DNA of 64,000 nt, from the NCBI GenBank assembly GCA_947625905.1, contig CANQQJ010000003.1:55992-119991 (forward strand), written 5' to 3'. This document shows, in pieces, positions 34,032 to 42,958 of this stretch. A model generated the notes under the pieces. The model had not been told where the DNA came from. It did no database searches and worked only from the letters and a program-made list of their open reading frames with translations. Within the stretch, counting starts at the first letter, position 1, and each line of letters starts with the position of its first letter. This stretch comes from an uncultured Clostridia bacterium (GTDB lineage: Bacteria > Bacillota > Clostridia > Monoglobales > Monoglobaceae). Both the position numbers and the translations under genes were made by a program.

Positions 34032-34820
34032 TTATAGTCCGAGCAGCCTTTCGGCGTTCTCGTGAAGTATCATTTCTTTAACGGACGTGTCGAGATCAAG
34101 CGCGTCGATATGCTTAAGCTCATCGACGGCGTTCCACATGGGATAGTCGGTGCCGAACATGACGTGGTCCTCTCCGTAAAGCTTGATAAGCTCGCGCACG
34201 CGCTCGGGCGGCACCTCGTACATTGTGCTTGAAGTGTCAACGTATATTTTGTTTTTGCAGCGGCTGAAAACCTCGGCCGCGTCGTCCCATTCGGACCAGC
34301 CGCCGAAGTGCGCGCCGATGACCGTCAGGTTCGGAAAATCCTCCATGACCTTTGCCATTCTCGCGGGCTTGCTCCACTGGTAGCGGAAGTCTCCGGTGTG
34401 AACAAGAACGGGAATCCTGCCCGCGATTGCCTCGTATATGTCATACGCCTTTTTGTCGTCTATATGAAAGCGCTGAAAATCGGGGTGTATCTTGAGCCCC
34501 TTAAGCCCCATTTTAACGCAGCGGTCAACCTCGCCCTCGATGTCGTCAAAATCGGGGTGCATCGTCATAAAGCCGATTATTCTGTCGGGATATTTTTGGG
34601 CGCACTCGTGAATAAAATCGTTTATTGAAGTCACCTGGTGGGGCGTGGTAGCGGGGGAGTGGATTATCGCCTTGTCCACCCCGGCCTCGTCCTCCATTTG
34701 AAGCAGCCTGCCCAATGTTCCGTTGTTCACAACGTCAAGATCGTAAAACACCTGTATCCCGTGGGAAGCCTTTTCGGCTATCTTGTCGGGGAAGACATGT
34801 GCGTGAGCGTCAATTATCAT
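34032..34820 (-). CDS. Amidohydrolase-family (ACMSD-like) metal hydrolase/decarboxylase
   Basis: This 262-aa TIM-barrel protein has the metal motif DAHAHVFPD at the N-terminus, KIHPDFQRF, VLVHTGDF, VIGAHFGGW and the aspartate in FGTDYPMW. This is the amidohydrolase_2 pattern shared by ACMSD, gamma-resorcylate decarboxylase and uncharacterised hydrolases. The substrate cannot be assigned. It is a single gene with its own promoter and terminator, unrelated to the purine operon in transcription. Confidence 0.85.
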   Translation of the reverse strand: MIIDAHAHVFPDKIAEKASHGIQVFYDLDVVNNGTLGRLLQMEDEAGVDKAIIHSPATTPHQVTSINDFIHECAQKYPDRIIGFMTMHPDFDDIEGEVDRCVKMGLKGLKIHPDFQRFHIDDKKAYDIYEAIAGRIPVLVHTGDFRYQWSKPARMAKVMEDFPNLTVIGAHFGGWSEWDDAAEVFSRCKNKIYVDTSSTMYEVPPERVRELIKLYGEDHVMFGTDYPMWNAVDELKHIDALDLDTSVKEMILHENAERLLGL

Positions 34821-34866
34821 AATTTATGTCTCCTGTCTGTTCACTTTAAAAATATTCAACCGAACC

Positions 34867-34895
34867 ATTATACCGATTAAATTATATTTAGTCAA
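34867..34895 (-). promoter_or_regulatory. Promoter of the amidohydrolase gene
   Basis: The minus strand reads TTGACT (34890-34895), 17 bp, TATAAT (34867-34872), about 47 bp before the ATG. The rest of the 267-bp gap to rnhA is AT-rich and shows only the rnhA -10. Confidence 0.85.
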
Positions 34896-35053
34896 TATAA
34901 GATAAGCAAAAAATTTGAGAAGCGTTTATAAAAAGTATTTTGCCCATAATATATTTTACCTCCGATTAAAATATTGTAGCACAAATTTCCGCGCCGCGCA
35001 AATATTTTAGGAAATTTTTTAAAAAAGGGCTTTTATTCCGAATTTGTTTGTGC

Positions 35054-35059
35054 TATAAT
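35054..35059 (+). promoter_or_regulatory. -10 box of rnhA
   Basis: TGCTATAAT forms an almost extended -10 about 30 bp before the rnhA start codon. No good -35 is visible at 16-18 bp. Confidence 0.6.
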
Positions 35060-35087
35060 ATTATGCGGAAATTTAGCGAGGTGTGTT

Positions 35088-35546
35088 ATGGCGGAGCTTA
35101 AACATGTACGGATCTATACCGACGGCGCGTGCAGCGGAAATCCCGGCCCCGGCGGCTACGGAGTTATCCTCAGATACGGAGAATATGAGAAAAAACTCAG
35201 CGGCGGCGAGGCGGAGACCACCAACAACCGCATGGAGCTTACCGCGGTCATCGAGGGGCTTCGGGCGCTCAACCAAAAGTGCAGGGTCGATATATACAGC
35301 GATTCGAAGTATTTCATCGACGCGGTCGAGCTCGGCTGGGCCGAGGGCTGGAAGCGCCGAGGATGGATGCGCAACAAAAAAGAAAAAGCGCTGAACCCCG
35401 ATCTGTGGGAGCAGCTGCTTGAACTGATCAGTTTTCATGAGGTCACTCTCCACTGGGTCAAAGGCCACAGCGGCAATCCCGAGAACGAGGAGTGCGACCG
35501 AATGGCGGTTGAGCAGTCAAAAAAGCACGCCGAGCAGACCTTATAA
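35088..35546 (+). CDS. rnhA: Ribonuclease HI
   Basis: This 152-aa enzyme degrades RNA in RNA-DNA hybrids. The four acidic catalytic residues are visible: YTDGACSGNPGPGG (Asp about 10), NNRMELTAVIEGL (Glu about 47), YSDSKYF (Asp about 69) and NEECDRMA (Asp about 133). The basic handle WKRRGWMRNKKEKALN is also present, so it is the canonical type HI. The length matches E. coli RNase HI. GCGAGGTGTGTT precedes the ATG. Confidence 0.96.
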   Translation: MAELKHVRIYTDGACSGNPGPGGYGVILRYGEYEKKLSGGEAETTNNRMELTAVIEGLRALNQKCRVDIYSDSKYFIDAVELGWAEGWKRRGWMRNKKEKALNPDLWEQLLELISFHEVTLHWVKGHSGNPENEECDRMAVEQSKKHAEQTL

Positions 35547-35620
35547 ATTTCCGAAAAATACGTAGATCTACTTTTCATGGGTTGAACGTATAAAATTTAA
35601 CGAAAGGTAGGACAGGCATA

Positions 35621-36796
35621 ATGAGAATTTATGTTGACAACGCGGCGACCACCCGAATTGCGGACGAGGTCGCCGAGGAAATGATCTCGTGTATCAAAGA
35701 GATACCCGGGAACCCGTCCAGCATTTACACCGAGGGACGGGACGCGCGCCGCGCGATCGAGGCGGCGAGAGAGAAAGTGGCAGGCGCCATAGGCGCGAGC
35801 CCAAAGGAAATTTACTTTACCGGCAGCGGAACCGAGGCGGACAACTGGGCTATAAGAAGCACGGCCAAGATGTACGCCGATAAGGGAAAGCACATCATAA
35901 CAAGCGCCGTTGAGCATCACGCGGTGCTGCACACCTGTCAGGATCTTGAAAAGCAGGGCTGGGATGTGACGTACCTGCCGGTCGACAAGTACGGCAGAGT
36001 TTCCGCCGAGGACGTGAAGAACGCGATCAGGCCCGACACGATCTTGGTTTCGATCATGTTCGCCAACAACGAGATCGGAACTATCATGCCGATAAAAGAG
36101 ATCGGAGAGATCTGCCGCGAGAAAAAGGTCCTGTTCCATACCGACGCGGTCCAGGCGATCGGAATGGTCGAGATCGACGTGAATGAGCTTAACATAGACA
36201 TGCTGTCGCTGACGGCGCACAAGTTCCACGGCCCCAAGGGCGTGGGCGCGCTGTATGTGAGACAGGGCGTCAGACTTACGCCGTTTATCACGGGCGGAGC
36301 CCAGGAGCGTGGAAAGCGCGCCGCCACCGAGAACGTGCCCGGCATCGTGGGCATGGGCAAGGCGATAGAGCTCGCCACGGCGGATATCCCCGCGAAGGCG
36401 AAAAAGCTTACCGAGCTTCGGGATTATTATATAAAACAGGTGCTTGACAAGGTGCCCTACGCGTGGCTCAACGGCCATCCGACCGAGCGCCTGCCGGGCA
36501 ATACAAACATAAGCTTCAGATTTATCGAGGGCGAGGGCATGCTGCTCCGCCTCGACATGAAGGGCATATCCGCATCCAGCGGAAGCGCCTGCACCTCGGG
36601 TTCTCTTGACCCGTCCCACGTGTTGCTGGCGATAGGCCTCAAGCACGAGGAGGCCCACGGCTCGCTTCGCGTGACGTTCGACGAGAGCAACACCAAAGAG
36701 CAGGTCGACATCATAGCCGACGCGCTCGCCGAGATAGTGCCGCTGCTCCGCAGCATGTCGCCTCTTTATGAGGATTTTGTGAAGAATAATTCTTAA
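35621..36796 (+). CDS. nifS: Cysteine desulfurase (NifS/IscS)
   Basis: This 391-aa PLP enzyme removes sulfur from cysteine for Fe-S clusters and tRNA thiolation. It has YVDNAATT, GNPSSIYTEGR, FTGSGTEADNWAI, SAVEHHAV, HTDAVQAIG, the PLP lysine in LTAHKFHGPKG (about 205) and the active-site cysteine loop SSGSACTSGSLDPSHVL (Cys about 327). It is followed by nifU after 31 bp and mnmA next, so it likely feeds both the scaffold and MnmA. No iscR-like repressor is present. Confidence 0.95.
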   Translation: MRIYVDNAATTRIADEVAEEMISCIKEIPGNPSSIYTEGRDARRAIEAAREKVAGAIGASPKEIYFTGSGTEADNWAIRSTAKMYADKGKHIITSAVEHHAVLHTCQDLEKQGWDVTYLPVDKYGRVSAEDVKNAIRPDTILVSIMFANNEIGTIMPIKEIGEICREKKVLFHTDAVQAIGMVEIDVNELNIDMLSLTAHKFHGPKGVGALYVRQGVRLTPFITGGAQERGKRAATENVPGIVGMGKAIELATADIPAKAKKLTELRDYYIKQVLDKVPYAWLNGHPTERLPGNTNISFRFIEGEGMLLRLDMKGISASSGSACTSGSLDPSHVLLAIGLKHEEAHGSLRVTFDESNTKEQVDIIADALAEIVPLLRSMSPLYEDFVKNNS

Positions 36797-36827
36797 TTTT
36801 CTTAGATTATAATTAGGAGGAAATATT

Positions 36828-37280
36828 ATGTACAGTGAAAAAGTAATGGACCATTTTTCAAATCCGCGCAATGTGGGCGAGATTCCCGACGCAAACGCTG
36901 TCGGCCAGGTCGGCAATCCTCAGTGCGGAGATATAATGAAGATATATATGAAGATAAATGACGACACCGGAGTTATCGAGGACGTTAAATTTAAGACATT
37001 CGGCTGCGGCGCGGCCATAGCCACATCCAGCATGGCGACCGAGCTTGTCAAGGGCAAGTCGATAGACGAGGCCCTCAAGCTCACGAACCAGGCCGTGGCC
37101 GACGCTCTGGACGGCCTGCCGCCCATTAAGATGCACTGCTCCAATCTTGCCGAGGAGGCGGTGCACGCGGCGCTCGCCAACTACTACGAGAGCCGCGGAA
37201 TGGACGCGTCGGCCATACCTCAGTGCAGCGGATGCTGCTCATCCTGCACGGTGGCGGACGAGGTCCACGGGGCAAAATAA
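36828..37280 (+). CDS. nifU: NifU/IscU-type Fe-S scaffold with extra C-terminal cysteine cluster
   Basis: This 150-aa scaffold protein has the three ligand cysteines in NPQCGD, FGCGAAIATSS and MHCSNLAEEAV. Beyond the usual U-type end (about 125 aa) it carries a tail with QCSGCCSSC, whose role is unknown to me. Such Cys-rich tails occur in clostridial homologues. AGGAGG precedes ATG. The stop overlaps the mnmA start (TAATG). Confidence 0.93.
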   Translation: MYSEKVMDHFSNPRNVGEIPDANAVGQVGNPQCGDIMKIYMKINDDTGVIEDVKFKTFGCGAAIATSSMATELVKGKSIDEALKLTNQAVADALDGLPPIKMHCSNLAEEAVHAALANYYESRGMDASAIPQCSGCCSSCTVADEVHGAK

Positions 37281-38353
37281 TGCCTAAGCGTGTAGTTATC
37301 GGAATGTCGGGCGGCGTTGACAGCACTGTCGCCGCCGCCCTTTTAAAAGAAAAAGGCTATGAGGTCATAGGCGTCACCATGCGGCTTTGGGACGGAGAGG
37401 AAGAAGGCTCCTGCTGCTCGCTGTCGTCGGTGGAGGACGCCCGCCGGGCCTGCATAAAACTGGGGATTGACTACCACGTGCTCGACTTCCGCTCGGATTT
37501 TGAAAAAAACGTGGTAGATTATTTTGTGGACGAATACAAGAGCGCCCGCACCCCCAATCCGTGCATAGCCTGCAACAGATTTTTGAAATTCGACGCGATG
37601 CTCGACAAGGCGCGGATACTTGACGCGGACTACATAGCCACCGGGCACTACGCGAGAGTCGGCTATGACGAAAGGCTTAAAAGGTTCGTGCTGCGCCGCG
37701 CGAGAGCCGAGGCGAAGGACCAGACCTATGTGCTGTATTCCCTGACCCAGCGGCAGCTTTCAAAAATGATACTGCCGCTCGGGGAGATGAGTGACAAGGA
37801 AGAGGTCCGCGAGACCGCGAGGCGGCTGGGCCTTGACGTCGCCGACAAGCCCGACAGCCAGGAGATATGCTTTGTGCCCGACAACGACTATGCCTCTTTT
37901 ATCGAGAGATACGACGGCTCAAAGTCCGAGCCCGGCGATTTTGTCGATTCAAGCGGCAACGTCATCGGCAGGCACAAGGGTATAATCAATTACACGATAG
38001 GCCAGCGCAAGGGCCTGGGCGTGGCGTTCGGCAGGCCGATGTTCGTCACGCGGATAGACCCCGAGACCAATCGGGTGACGCTGGGCGAAAAGGGTAGCGA
38101 GTTTTCGTCGTCCCTTGTGGCGGACAGACTGAACTTTATCACGTTTGACAATGCCGATTTTGAGCCGTTTGAGGCTCTGGCAAAGGTGCGCTACGCGGCA
38201 AAGCCCGCGCGCTGCCGCGTTGAGCCTATTGGCGGCGGGCTTGCGAAAGTCGGATTTGACGAGCCCCAGAGAGCCGTGACCCCGGGGCAGGCGGTTGTGT
38301 TTTACGACATGGATTTCGACGTCGTTATCGGCGGAGGAACAATAAAGGGATAG
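37280..38353 (+). CDS. mnmA: tRNA-specific 2-thiouridylase
   Basis: This 357-aa enzyme thiolates U34 of tRNA-Glu/Gln/Lys using sulfur from the desulfurase encoded two genes upstream. It has the PP-loop GMSGGVDSTVAA, TPNPCIACNRFLKF (catalytic Cys), GHYAR, KDQTYVLYSL and the second cysteine in DSQEICFVPDNDY. The track start (37223) lies inside nifU; the ATG at 37280, overlapping the nifU stop by one base, begins exactly on MPKRVVIGMSGG and is the right start. It ends in TAG, showing that TAG acts as a stop in this genome; pcrA starts seven bases later in the same frame. Confidence 0.95.
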   Translation: MPKRVVIGMSGGVDSTVAAALLKEKGYEVIGVTMRLWDGEEEGSCCSLSSVEDARRACIKLGIDYHVLDFRSDFEKNVVDYFVDEYKSARTPNPCIACNRFLKFDAMLDKARILDADYIATGHYARVGYDERLKRFVLRRARAEAKDQTYVLYSLTQRQLSKMILPLGEMSDKEEVRETARRLGLDVADKPDSQEICFVPDNDYASFIERYDGSKSEPGDFVDSSGNVIGRHKGIINYTIGQRKGLGVAFGRPMFVTRIDPETNRVTLGEKGSEFSSSLVADRLNFITFDNADFEPFEALAKVRYAAKPARCRVEPIGGGLAKVGFDEPQRAVTPGQAVVFYDMDFDVVIGGGTIKG

Positions 38354-38359
38354 GAAATA

Positions 38360-40732
38360 ATGAGTGATTTTTTAGAGATACGAAAAAGCATAATTGAAAA
38401 CGAATATAAAAACTTAAATGAGATGCAGAGGCGTGCGGTGTTTTCGACCGAGGGGCCTCTGCTTGTTCTGGCGGGAGCGGGCAGCGGCAAAACCACGGTC
38501 ATAATCAACAAGATCGCCCATCTGATAAAATACGGAAGGGCGTATGAGAGTAAAAAAATTCCACGTGATTTTACCGACGAGGAGCTTGAATTTTTCGAGT
38601 GGTACAGAGACGGCGAGATCGACGAGCTCGCGCCCGAGCTCGAGGCGTGCCTTTCCGATATGCCGGTGAGACCCTATAACATACTCGCCATAACCTTCAC
38701 CAACAAGGCGGCGGGCGAGCTCAAGGACAGGCTGGCGGCGCGTCTGGGCCCCGACGGAACAGACGTTCACGCGGGGACATTCCACTCGATGTGCGCACGT
38801 ATGCTCAGGCGGGATATTGACAAGATAGGCTACACGGGCGATTTTGTCATATACGACACCGCCGATCAGCTGACCGTTATCAAGGACTGCCTTAAAGAGC
38901 TGAATATCGACGACAAAAAGTATTCGCCGAGATTGGTGCAGACCCTGATAAGCGGCGCCAAGGACAAGCTTATCGACCCGCTCGAATACAGGGATGAGGC
39001 CGAGAAGGACTATTATTTAAAGTCCGTCGCGGAGGTATACACCCTCTACAGCCAAAAGCTCAAGAGCAGCAACGCTTTGGATTTCGACGATCTTATCATG
39101 CTGACGGTGCGGCTGTTTGAGGAATGTCCCGAGGTGCTTGACCACTACAGAAACAAATATAAATACATACTGGTCGACGAGTACCAGGACACCAACCACG
39201 CGCAGTACCGATTGGTAAGCCTGCTTGCCGAAAAGCACCGCAATCTCTGCGTTGTGGGCGACGACGACCAGAGCATATACAAGTTCCGCGGCGCCGATAT
39301 CCGCAATATTCTGGGCTTTGAGGAGGACTTTCCCGACGCGAAGGTGATAAAGCTCGAGGAAAACTACCGCTCAACTCAGCGCATACTGGATGCTGCCAAC
39401 GGCGTTATCAAAAATAACGGCGGCCGCAAGGGCAAGAATCTCTGGACGTCAAACGGCTCGGGTGAGAAGATAGCTCTGCATGTGGCCGACAACGAGCACA
39501 GCGAGGCGCGGTTCGTGGTCGACAATATATACAAGCTGGGCGCGGGACTGAATGACATTGTTATCCTGTACCGCGTCAACGCCCAGTCGCGCGTTATTGA
39601 GGACGCGCTGCTGCGCTCCGCCATACCATACAAGGTCGTGGGCGGCCTCAGGTTTTATGACCGAAAAGAGATAAAGGACATAGGCTCATACCTCAGGCTG
39701 ACAGCCAATCCCGACGACGACGTCGCGCTGCGCAGGGTCATAAACGAGCCCAAGCGCGGTATCGGAGCGGCCTCTGTTGATAAGCTGGCGGCGATCGGAG
39801 CGGTCGAGAACATATCAATGTTCCGAGTGTGCGAGAGGGCGGACGAGTTCTCGGAGTTCAATTCCGCGGCCGCGTCGCGGCTCAAAAAATTCGCCGGGCT
39901 GATAAACGGATTCAGAGCAGACGCATTAGACGGCATGGGTCTTGAGCTGCTTGTCAGGACCGTTATGAAGGCTTCGGGAATGCTCGAGGCGCTTCAAAAA
40001 GAAAAGACAGTTGAGAACCAGACCAGGCTCGAGAACTTAAACGAGTTCGTGTCGATGGTGCAGGAGGCTGTCAAGGAAAACGAGGATATAACGCTGAGCG
40101 AGCTGCTTGAAAACATCTCGCTCATTTCGGATATTGACAACTACGACGAGGCGCAGGAGAGCGTCACGCTGATGACGCTCCACAGCGCCAAGGGTCTTGA
40201 GTTTAAAAACGTGTTTTTGATAGGCATGGAGGAGAGCGTTTTCCCCAACTCCCGTGCCTTCGGAGACGCCGAGGAGCTTGAGGAGGAGCGCCGCCTGTGC
40301 TATGTGGGAATAACCCGCGCCAAGGAGCGGCTGTTCCTGTCCGCGGCCAAGCAGAGGACGCTTTTCGGTCAGACGAGGTACAATATGCCCTCGAGATTTT
40401 TGGACGAGATCCCGGATGATCTGATCGACAAAACCGAGGACGCGCCCGCGTTCGAGCAGACGGAGCTTCGGAGCTTCGGAGCGGGCAGAGGGCGCCGCGT
40501 GAACGTTTACGGCGGCTTCGGCGACAGCGCGTTTCTCAAAAAAGAGCCCGAGCCCGCCGCGTCTTCGGGAGACACATACAGTCCCGGCGACCGCGTAAAG
40601 CACCGCAAATTCGGCGTCGGCACAGTGGTTTCGGCTCAGGAGATGGGCAAAGACTGGTTCGTGATAGTGGACTTTGAGACGGTCGGCACGAAAAAAATGA
40701 TGGCGGCATACGCCAATTTTGAAAGACTGTGA
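38360..40732 (+). CDS. pcrA: ATP-dependent DNA helicase PcrA/UvrD
   Basis: This 790-aa superfamily 1A helicase acts in repair and rolling-circle replication. It shows the Q-motif region NEMQRRAV, Walker A GAGSGKTT (about 38-45), AITFTNKAAGEL, GTFHSMCARML, Walker B VDEYQDTNHAQ, GDDDQSIYKFRGA, ENYRSTQRIL, VTLMTLHSAKGLEFKNVFL and YVGITRAKERLFL. The C-terminal ~50 residues (YSPGDRVKHRKFGVGTVVS) form the Tudor-like domain that contacts RNA polymerase in PcrA. Residues about 60-95 hold an extra acidic insertion (DEELEFFEWYRDGEIDELAPELEA) between motifs I and Ia. Confidence 0.95.
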   Translation: MSDFLEIRKSIIENEYKNLNEMQRRAVFSTEGPLLVLAGAGSGKTTVIINKIAHLIKYGRAYESKKIPRDFTDEELEFFEWYRDGEIDELAPELEACLSDMPVRPYNILAITFTNKAAGELKDRLAARLGPDGTDVHAGTFHSMCARMLRRDIDKIGYTGDFVIYDTADQLTVIKDCLKELNIDDKKYSPRLVQTLISGAKDKLIDPLEYRDEAEKDYYLKSVAEVYTLYSQKLKSSNALDFDDLIMLTVRLFEECPEVLDHYRNKYKYILVDEYQDTNHAQYRLVSLLAEKHRNLCVVGDDDQSIYKFRGADIRNILGFEEDFPDAKVIKLEENYRSTQRILDAANGVIKNNGGRKGKNLWTSNGSGEKIALHVADNEHSEARFVVDNIYKLGAGLNDIVILYRVNAQSRVIEDALLRSAIPYKVVGGLRFYDRKEIKDIGSYLRLTANPDDDVALRRVINEPKRGIGAASVDKLAAIGAVENISMFRVCERADEFSEFNSAAASRLKKFAGLINGFRADALDGMGLELLVRTVMKASGMLEALQKEKTVENQTRLENLNEFVSMVQEAVKENEDITLSELLENISLISDIDNYDEAQESVTLMTLHSAKGLEFKNVFLIGMEESVFPNSRAFGDAEELEEERRLCYVGITRAKERLFLSAAKQRTLFGQTRYNMPSRFLDEIPDDLIDKTEDAPAFEQTELRSFGAGRGRRVNVYGGFGDSAFLKKEPEPAASSGDTYSPGDRVKHRKFGVGTVVSAQEMGKDWFVIVDFETVGTKKMMAAYANFERL

Positions 40733-40738
40733 TAATAT

Positions 40739-41476
40739 ATGTACGACGATTTCGCTAAGATATACGACAGGTTCCAAAAGACAGACTACGGCGCCTTTGT
40801 CAAGTTCTACAAGGCGCTGTTCCGCCACGCGGGCGTAACTCCCGAAACGGTGCTCGATCTGGGCTGCGGCTCGGGCGCTGTCACGCTGCTGCTGGCGAAA
40901 GAGGGATACGATGTGACCGGAGTCGATATATCGCCCGATATGCTGGCGATAGCGCGGAGCAAGGCCGACGCCGAGGACCTTAATATTTTGTTTTTAAATA
41001 TGGATATGTGCGCCTTTGAGATCCCGGAGCCGGCAGACTGCGTTGTTTCGGCTCTTGACTGCGTGAATTATCTTGAGAGCCTAAGCGAGCTCAGAGCGGC
41101 GTTTGAGTGCGTTTTCGGCAGCCTGAGACCGGGCGGGATGTTTGTGTTCGACATAAATTCCGAGTACAAGCTCCGCGAAATATTGGGAAACAACACCTTT
41201 GTATATGAGGACGATTCGGCTTACTGCGTGTGGGACTGCGGATATTTTCCCGATGATAACGTGGTGAGCTTTGACCTGAATTTTTTTGTTAAGGACAGAG
41301 GCGGCGGCTACTCGCGATATAACGAGTATCAGGAGGAGACGATCTTCAAAGCCGGCGAGGTCGAAGAACTGCTGAAAGAATGCGGATTCGGGCAGATCGA
41401 GGTTTTCGGCGATCTGGGTTTTGAAAAGCCGAGCGACAGGACCGAGCGGATATTTTTCGCCGCCCGCAGAATGTGA
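40739..41476 (+). CDS. Class I SAM-dependent methyltransferase
   Basis: This 245-aa protein has the N-terminal YDDFAKIYDRF and the SAM-binding motif I VLDLGCGSGAVTLLLA, followed by VTGVDISPDMLAIA and DCVVSALDCVNYL. It belongs to the broad Methyltransf_25-like group. The substrate is unknown. It starts six bases after pcrA and shares the pattern of a small methyltransferase next to pcrA or other housekeeping genes in Clostridia. No targeting signals are visible. Confidence 0.88.
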   Translation: MYDDFAKIYDRFQKTDYGAFVKFYKALFRHAGVTPETVLDLGCGSGAVTLLLAKEGYDVTGVDISPDMLAIARSKADAEDLNILFLNMDMCAFEIPEPADCVVSALDCVNYLESLSELRAAFECVFGSLRPGGMFVFDINSEYKLREILGNNTFVYEDDSAYCVWDCGYFPDDNVVSFDLNFFVKDRGGGYSRYNEYQEETIFKAGEVEELLKECGFGQIEVFGDLGFEKPSDRTERIFFAARRM

Positions 41477-41483
41477 GCGAGCC

Positions 41484-42626
41484 ATGATAATATCAAGAGA
41501 GAAAAGCGCCTGCGTTGGCGCCGCGGAGGCCGGAAACGCGGCTGCCGCGGCCGACGCGGTGACGCCCGCGAATTATTCGATAAACAACTCAAAAAGCGGC
41601 CACGGGATAATGGCGGAAGAGGCGCAGACGATGATCGACCGCCTGCGCGGAAAAAGCGCGTTTGTCGTCGGCCGAGACAACGCTAAAAACGGAGCCGACC
41701 GTCTGGTTGACGGAACGCGTATCCAGACCAAGTTTTATAACTCGGGAAAGGGCTGCGTCGCCGCCTGCTTTGATTCCGATAACGGCGGGACCTACAGATA
41801 TATCAACGATGACGGCAGTCCTATGCCCGTCGAGGTCCCGAAGGATATGTACTCAGATGCGCTGAAGGAGTTCAGGCTCAGAATTTCAAAGGGCAAGGTC
41901 CCCGGCGTGAGCGACGAGAGCCGCGCCGAGGAATTTGTGCGCCCCTCCGATCTGACATACGACCAATCTGTCGCTTTGTGCGCGCCGCTCACCCGCGAGT
42001 CACTGCTTTATGACTGCGCGGTCGGATTTTTGCGCTGCTTTGTTTTGTCTGTCGTCGTATTCGCAGCGGCCTTTGTTTCAGCGCTGAGAGGCGGGCGAGG
42101 CAAAGCCGGAGCCGCGAAGTCGGCGCTTAAGTGCGGAGGCGGAGCTTTCGGCCTGTCTTACATAACGCATATTATATGTTCGCAGTTTGCCAGGACCGCT
42201 CTGTTTAAGGCGCTGCCCTTTCCGGAGATCGAAAAGAGCCGCGCCGTGCTCGCGTTTGACGCGGCGGTGAAAACCGGAGCCGGTGGCGGATTTACTTCAA
42301 TGAGCGGGGCCGTGAACCGGTTTCCGAAAGTAATAAAAACCGGACTGCTCGCCTCGATGATCACGCTGATCTTATTTTTGGCGCTCGAGGTTTTTTCTCT
42401 GATTCGCGGAAAGTCAAACTTCGCGGAATTTAAGCTCAATGTGCTGATAATTTTGTTTTCAAAAATAACGGCAGCGGCGTTTTATTTCTGCGCCGCGTTC
42501 CTGCTTGCGTCAATGCTGAGCCTGCCGTTTGTTTTAAACGTGTCGCTTTGCGCGCTGGCCTCCGTCGCAGGCGGTATGTGCGGGCGCGGCGCCGTGTTTA
42601 AATTATTAAGTAAGATCAGGATATAA
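41484..42626 (+). CDS. Membrane protein of an unnamed family with a conserved soluble N-terminal domain
   Basis: This protein is 380 aa from ATG 41484 (the track start lies inside the methyltransferase). Residues about 30-180 form a conserved soluble region (NNSKSGHGIMAEEAQTMIDRLRG, VVGRDNAKNGADRLVDGTRIQTKFY, VPKDMYSDALKEFR, GKVPGVSDESRAEEFVRPSDLTYDQS). I recall this pattern from other uncharacterised bacterial proteins, but not under any functional name. Residues about 185-380 hold five or so hydrophobic segments rich in Ala and Gly, so the C-terminal half is probably membrane-embedded. In proteins I recall, the hydrophobic part is a set of Gly/Ala-rich repeats. Ser/Gly/Asp-rich motifs hint at nuclease- or toxin-like chemistry, but nothing proves this. 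It follows the methyltransferase after seven bases. Confidence 0.65.
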   Translation: MIISREKSACVGAAEAGNAAAAADAVTPANYSINNSKSGHGIMAEEAQTMIDRLRGKSAFVVGRDNAKNGADRLVDGTRIQTKFYNSGKGCVAACFDSDNGGTYRYINDDGSPMPVEVPKDMYSDALKEFRLRISKGKVPGVSDESRAEEFVRPSDLTYDQSVALCAPLTRESLLYDCAVGFLRCFVLSVVVFAAAFVSALRGGRGKAGAAKSALKCGGGAFGLSYITHIICSQFARTALFKALPFPEIEKSRAVLAFDAAVKTGAGGGFTSMSGAVNRFPKVIKTGLLASMITLILFLALEVFSLIRGKSNFAEFKLNVLIILFSKITAAAFYFCAAFLLASMLSLPFVLNVSLCALASVAGGMCGRGAVFKLLSKIRI

Positions 42627-42634
42627 CGCGCGCG

Positions 42635-42958
42635 TCAAAGTACAAAATATTCGCTGATGTCGCTCGGGTCCGTGTCCGAAAGCAGCAGCGCGGTGACAAA
42701 CTCAAGGCACGGATAGATGTTCTCCCGCTTTTTTCTCCAGCGCACCTTGAACTCCTGGGGCAGTACCGCCTTTCCGCCTCCGGTGCGGAAGCCTCTCTGC
42801 ACGCAGTACAAAAAACCATCGTCGCCTATGCTTGACGCGGTCACGCTGGAGTTTTGCTTGAGACCGCATGTTATAAGCAAAATCTCCCGCTGATCGGGAA
42901 TTTTATCCGCAGTATCCGCGTCGCTGTCTATTATCAGATTGTCAAATATCCTGACCAT
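42635..42958 (-). CDS. Small hypothetical protein
   Basis: This 107-aa protein starts at the internal ATG (42958), which has GGAGG eight bases upstream; the track start at 42973 overlaps that site. The sequence (MVRIFDNLIIDSDADTADKIPDQREILLITCGLKQNSSVTASSIGDD...) shows no motif I recognise. It contains FLYCVQRGFRTGGGKAVLPQEFKVRW, a basic patch and an acidic end. It is convergent with the membrane protein gene (8 bp between stops) and divergent from the putative RNA and nfnA. TATAAT-like sequence about 20-30 bp before the start supports expression. It may be a clostridial lineage-specific gene. Confidence 0.6.
   Translation of the reverse strand: MVRIFDNLIIDSDADTADKIPDQREILLITCGLKQNSSVTASSIGDDGFLYCVQRGFRTGGGKAVLPQEFKVRWRKKRENIYPCLEFVTALLLSDTDPSDISEYFVL

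Noticed and set aside
35597-36916. Minus-strand 439-aa ORF opposite nifS
   Set aside because: It is a shadow of the well-conserved cysteine desulfurase on the plus strand.
38351-38362. mnmA and pcrA separated by TAG in the same frame, as a possible fusion
   Set aside because: Both are complete, standard-length proteins. pcrA has its own ATG with AGGAAATA upstream, and sharing a frame has a one-in-three chance.
41421-41483. Longer N-terminus of the membrane protein from the ORF track
   Set aside because: It would overlap the end of the methyltransferase in another frame; ATG 41484 follows the upstream stop closely and starts the plausible protein.
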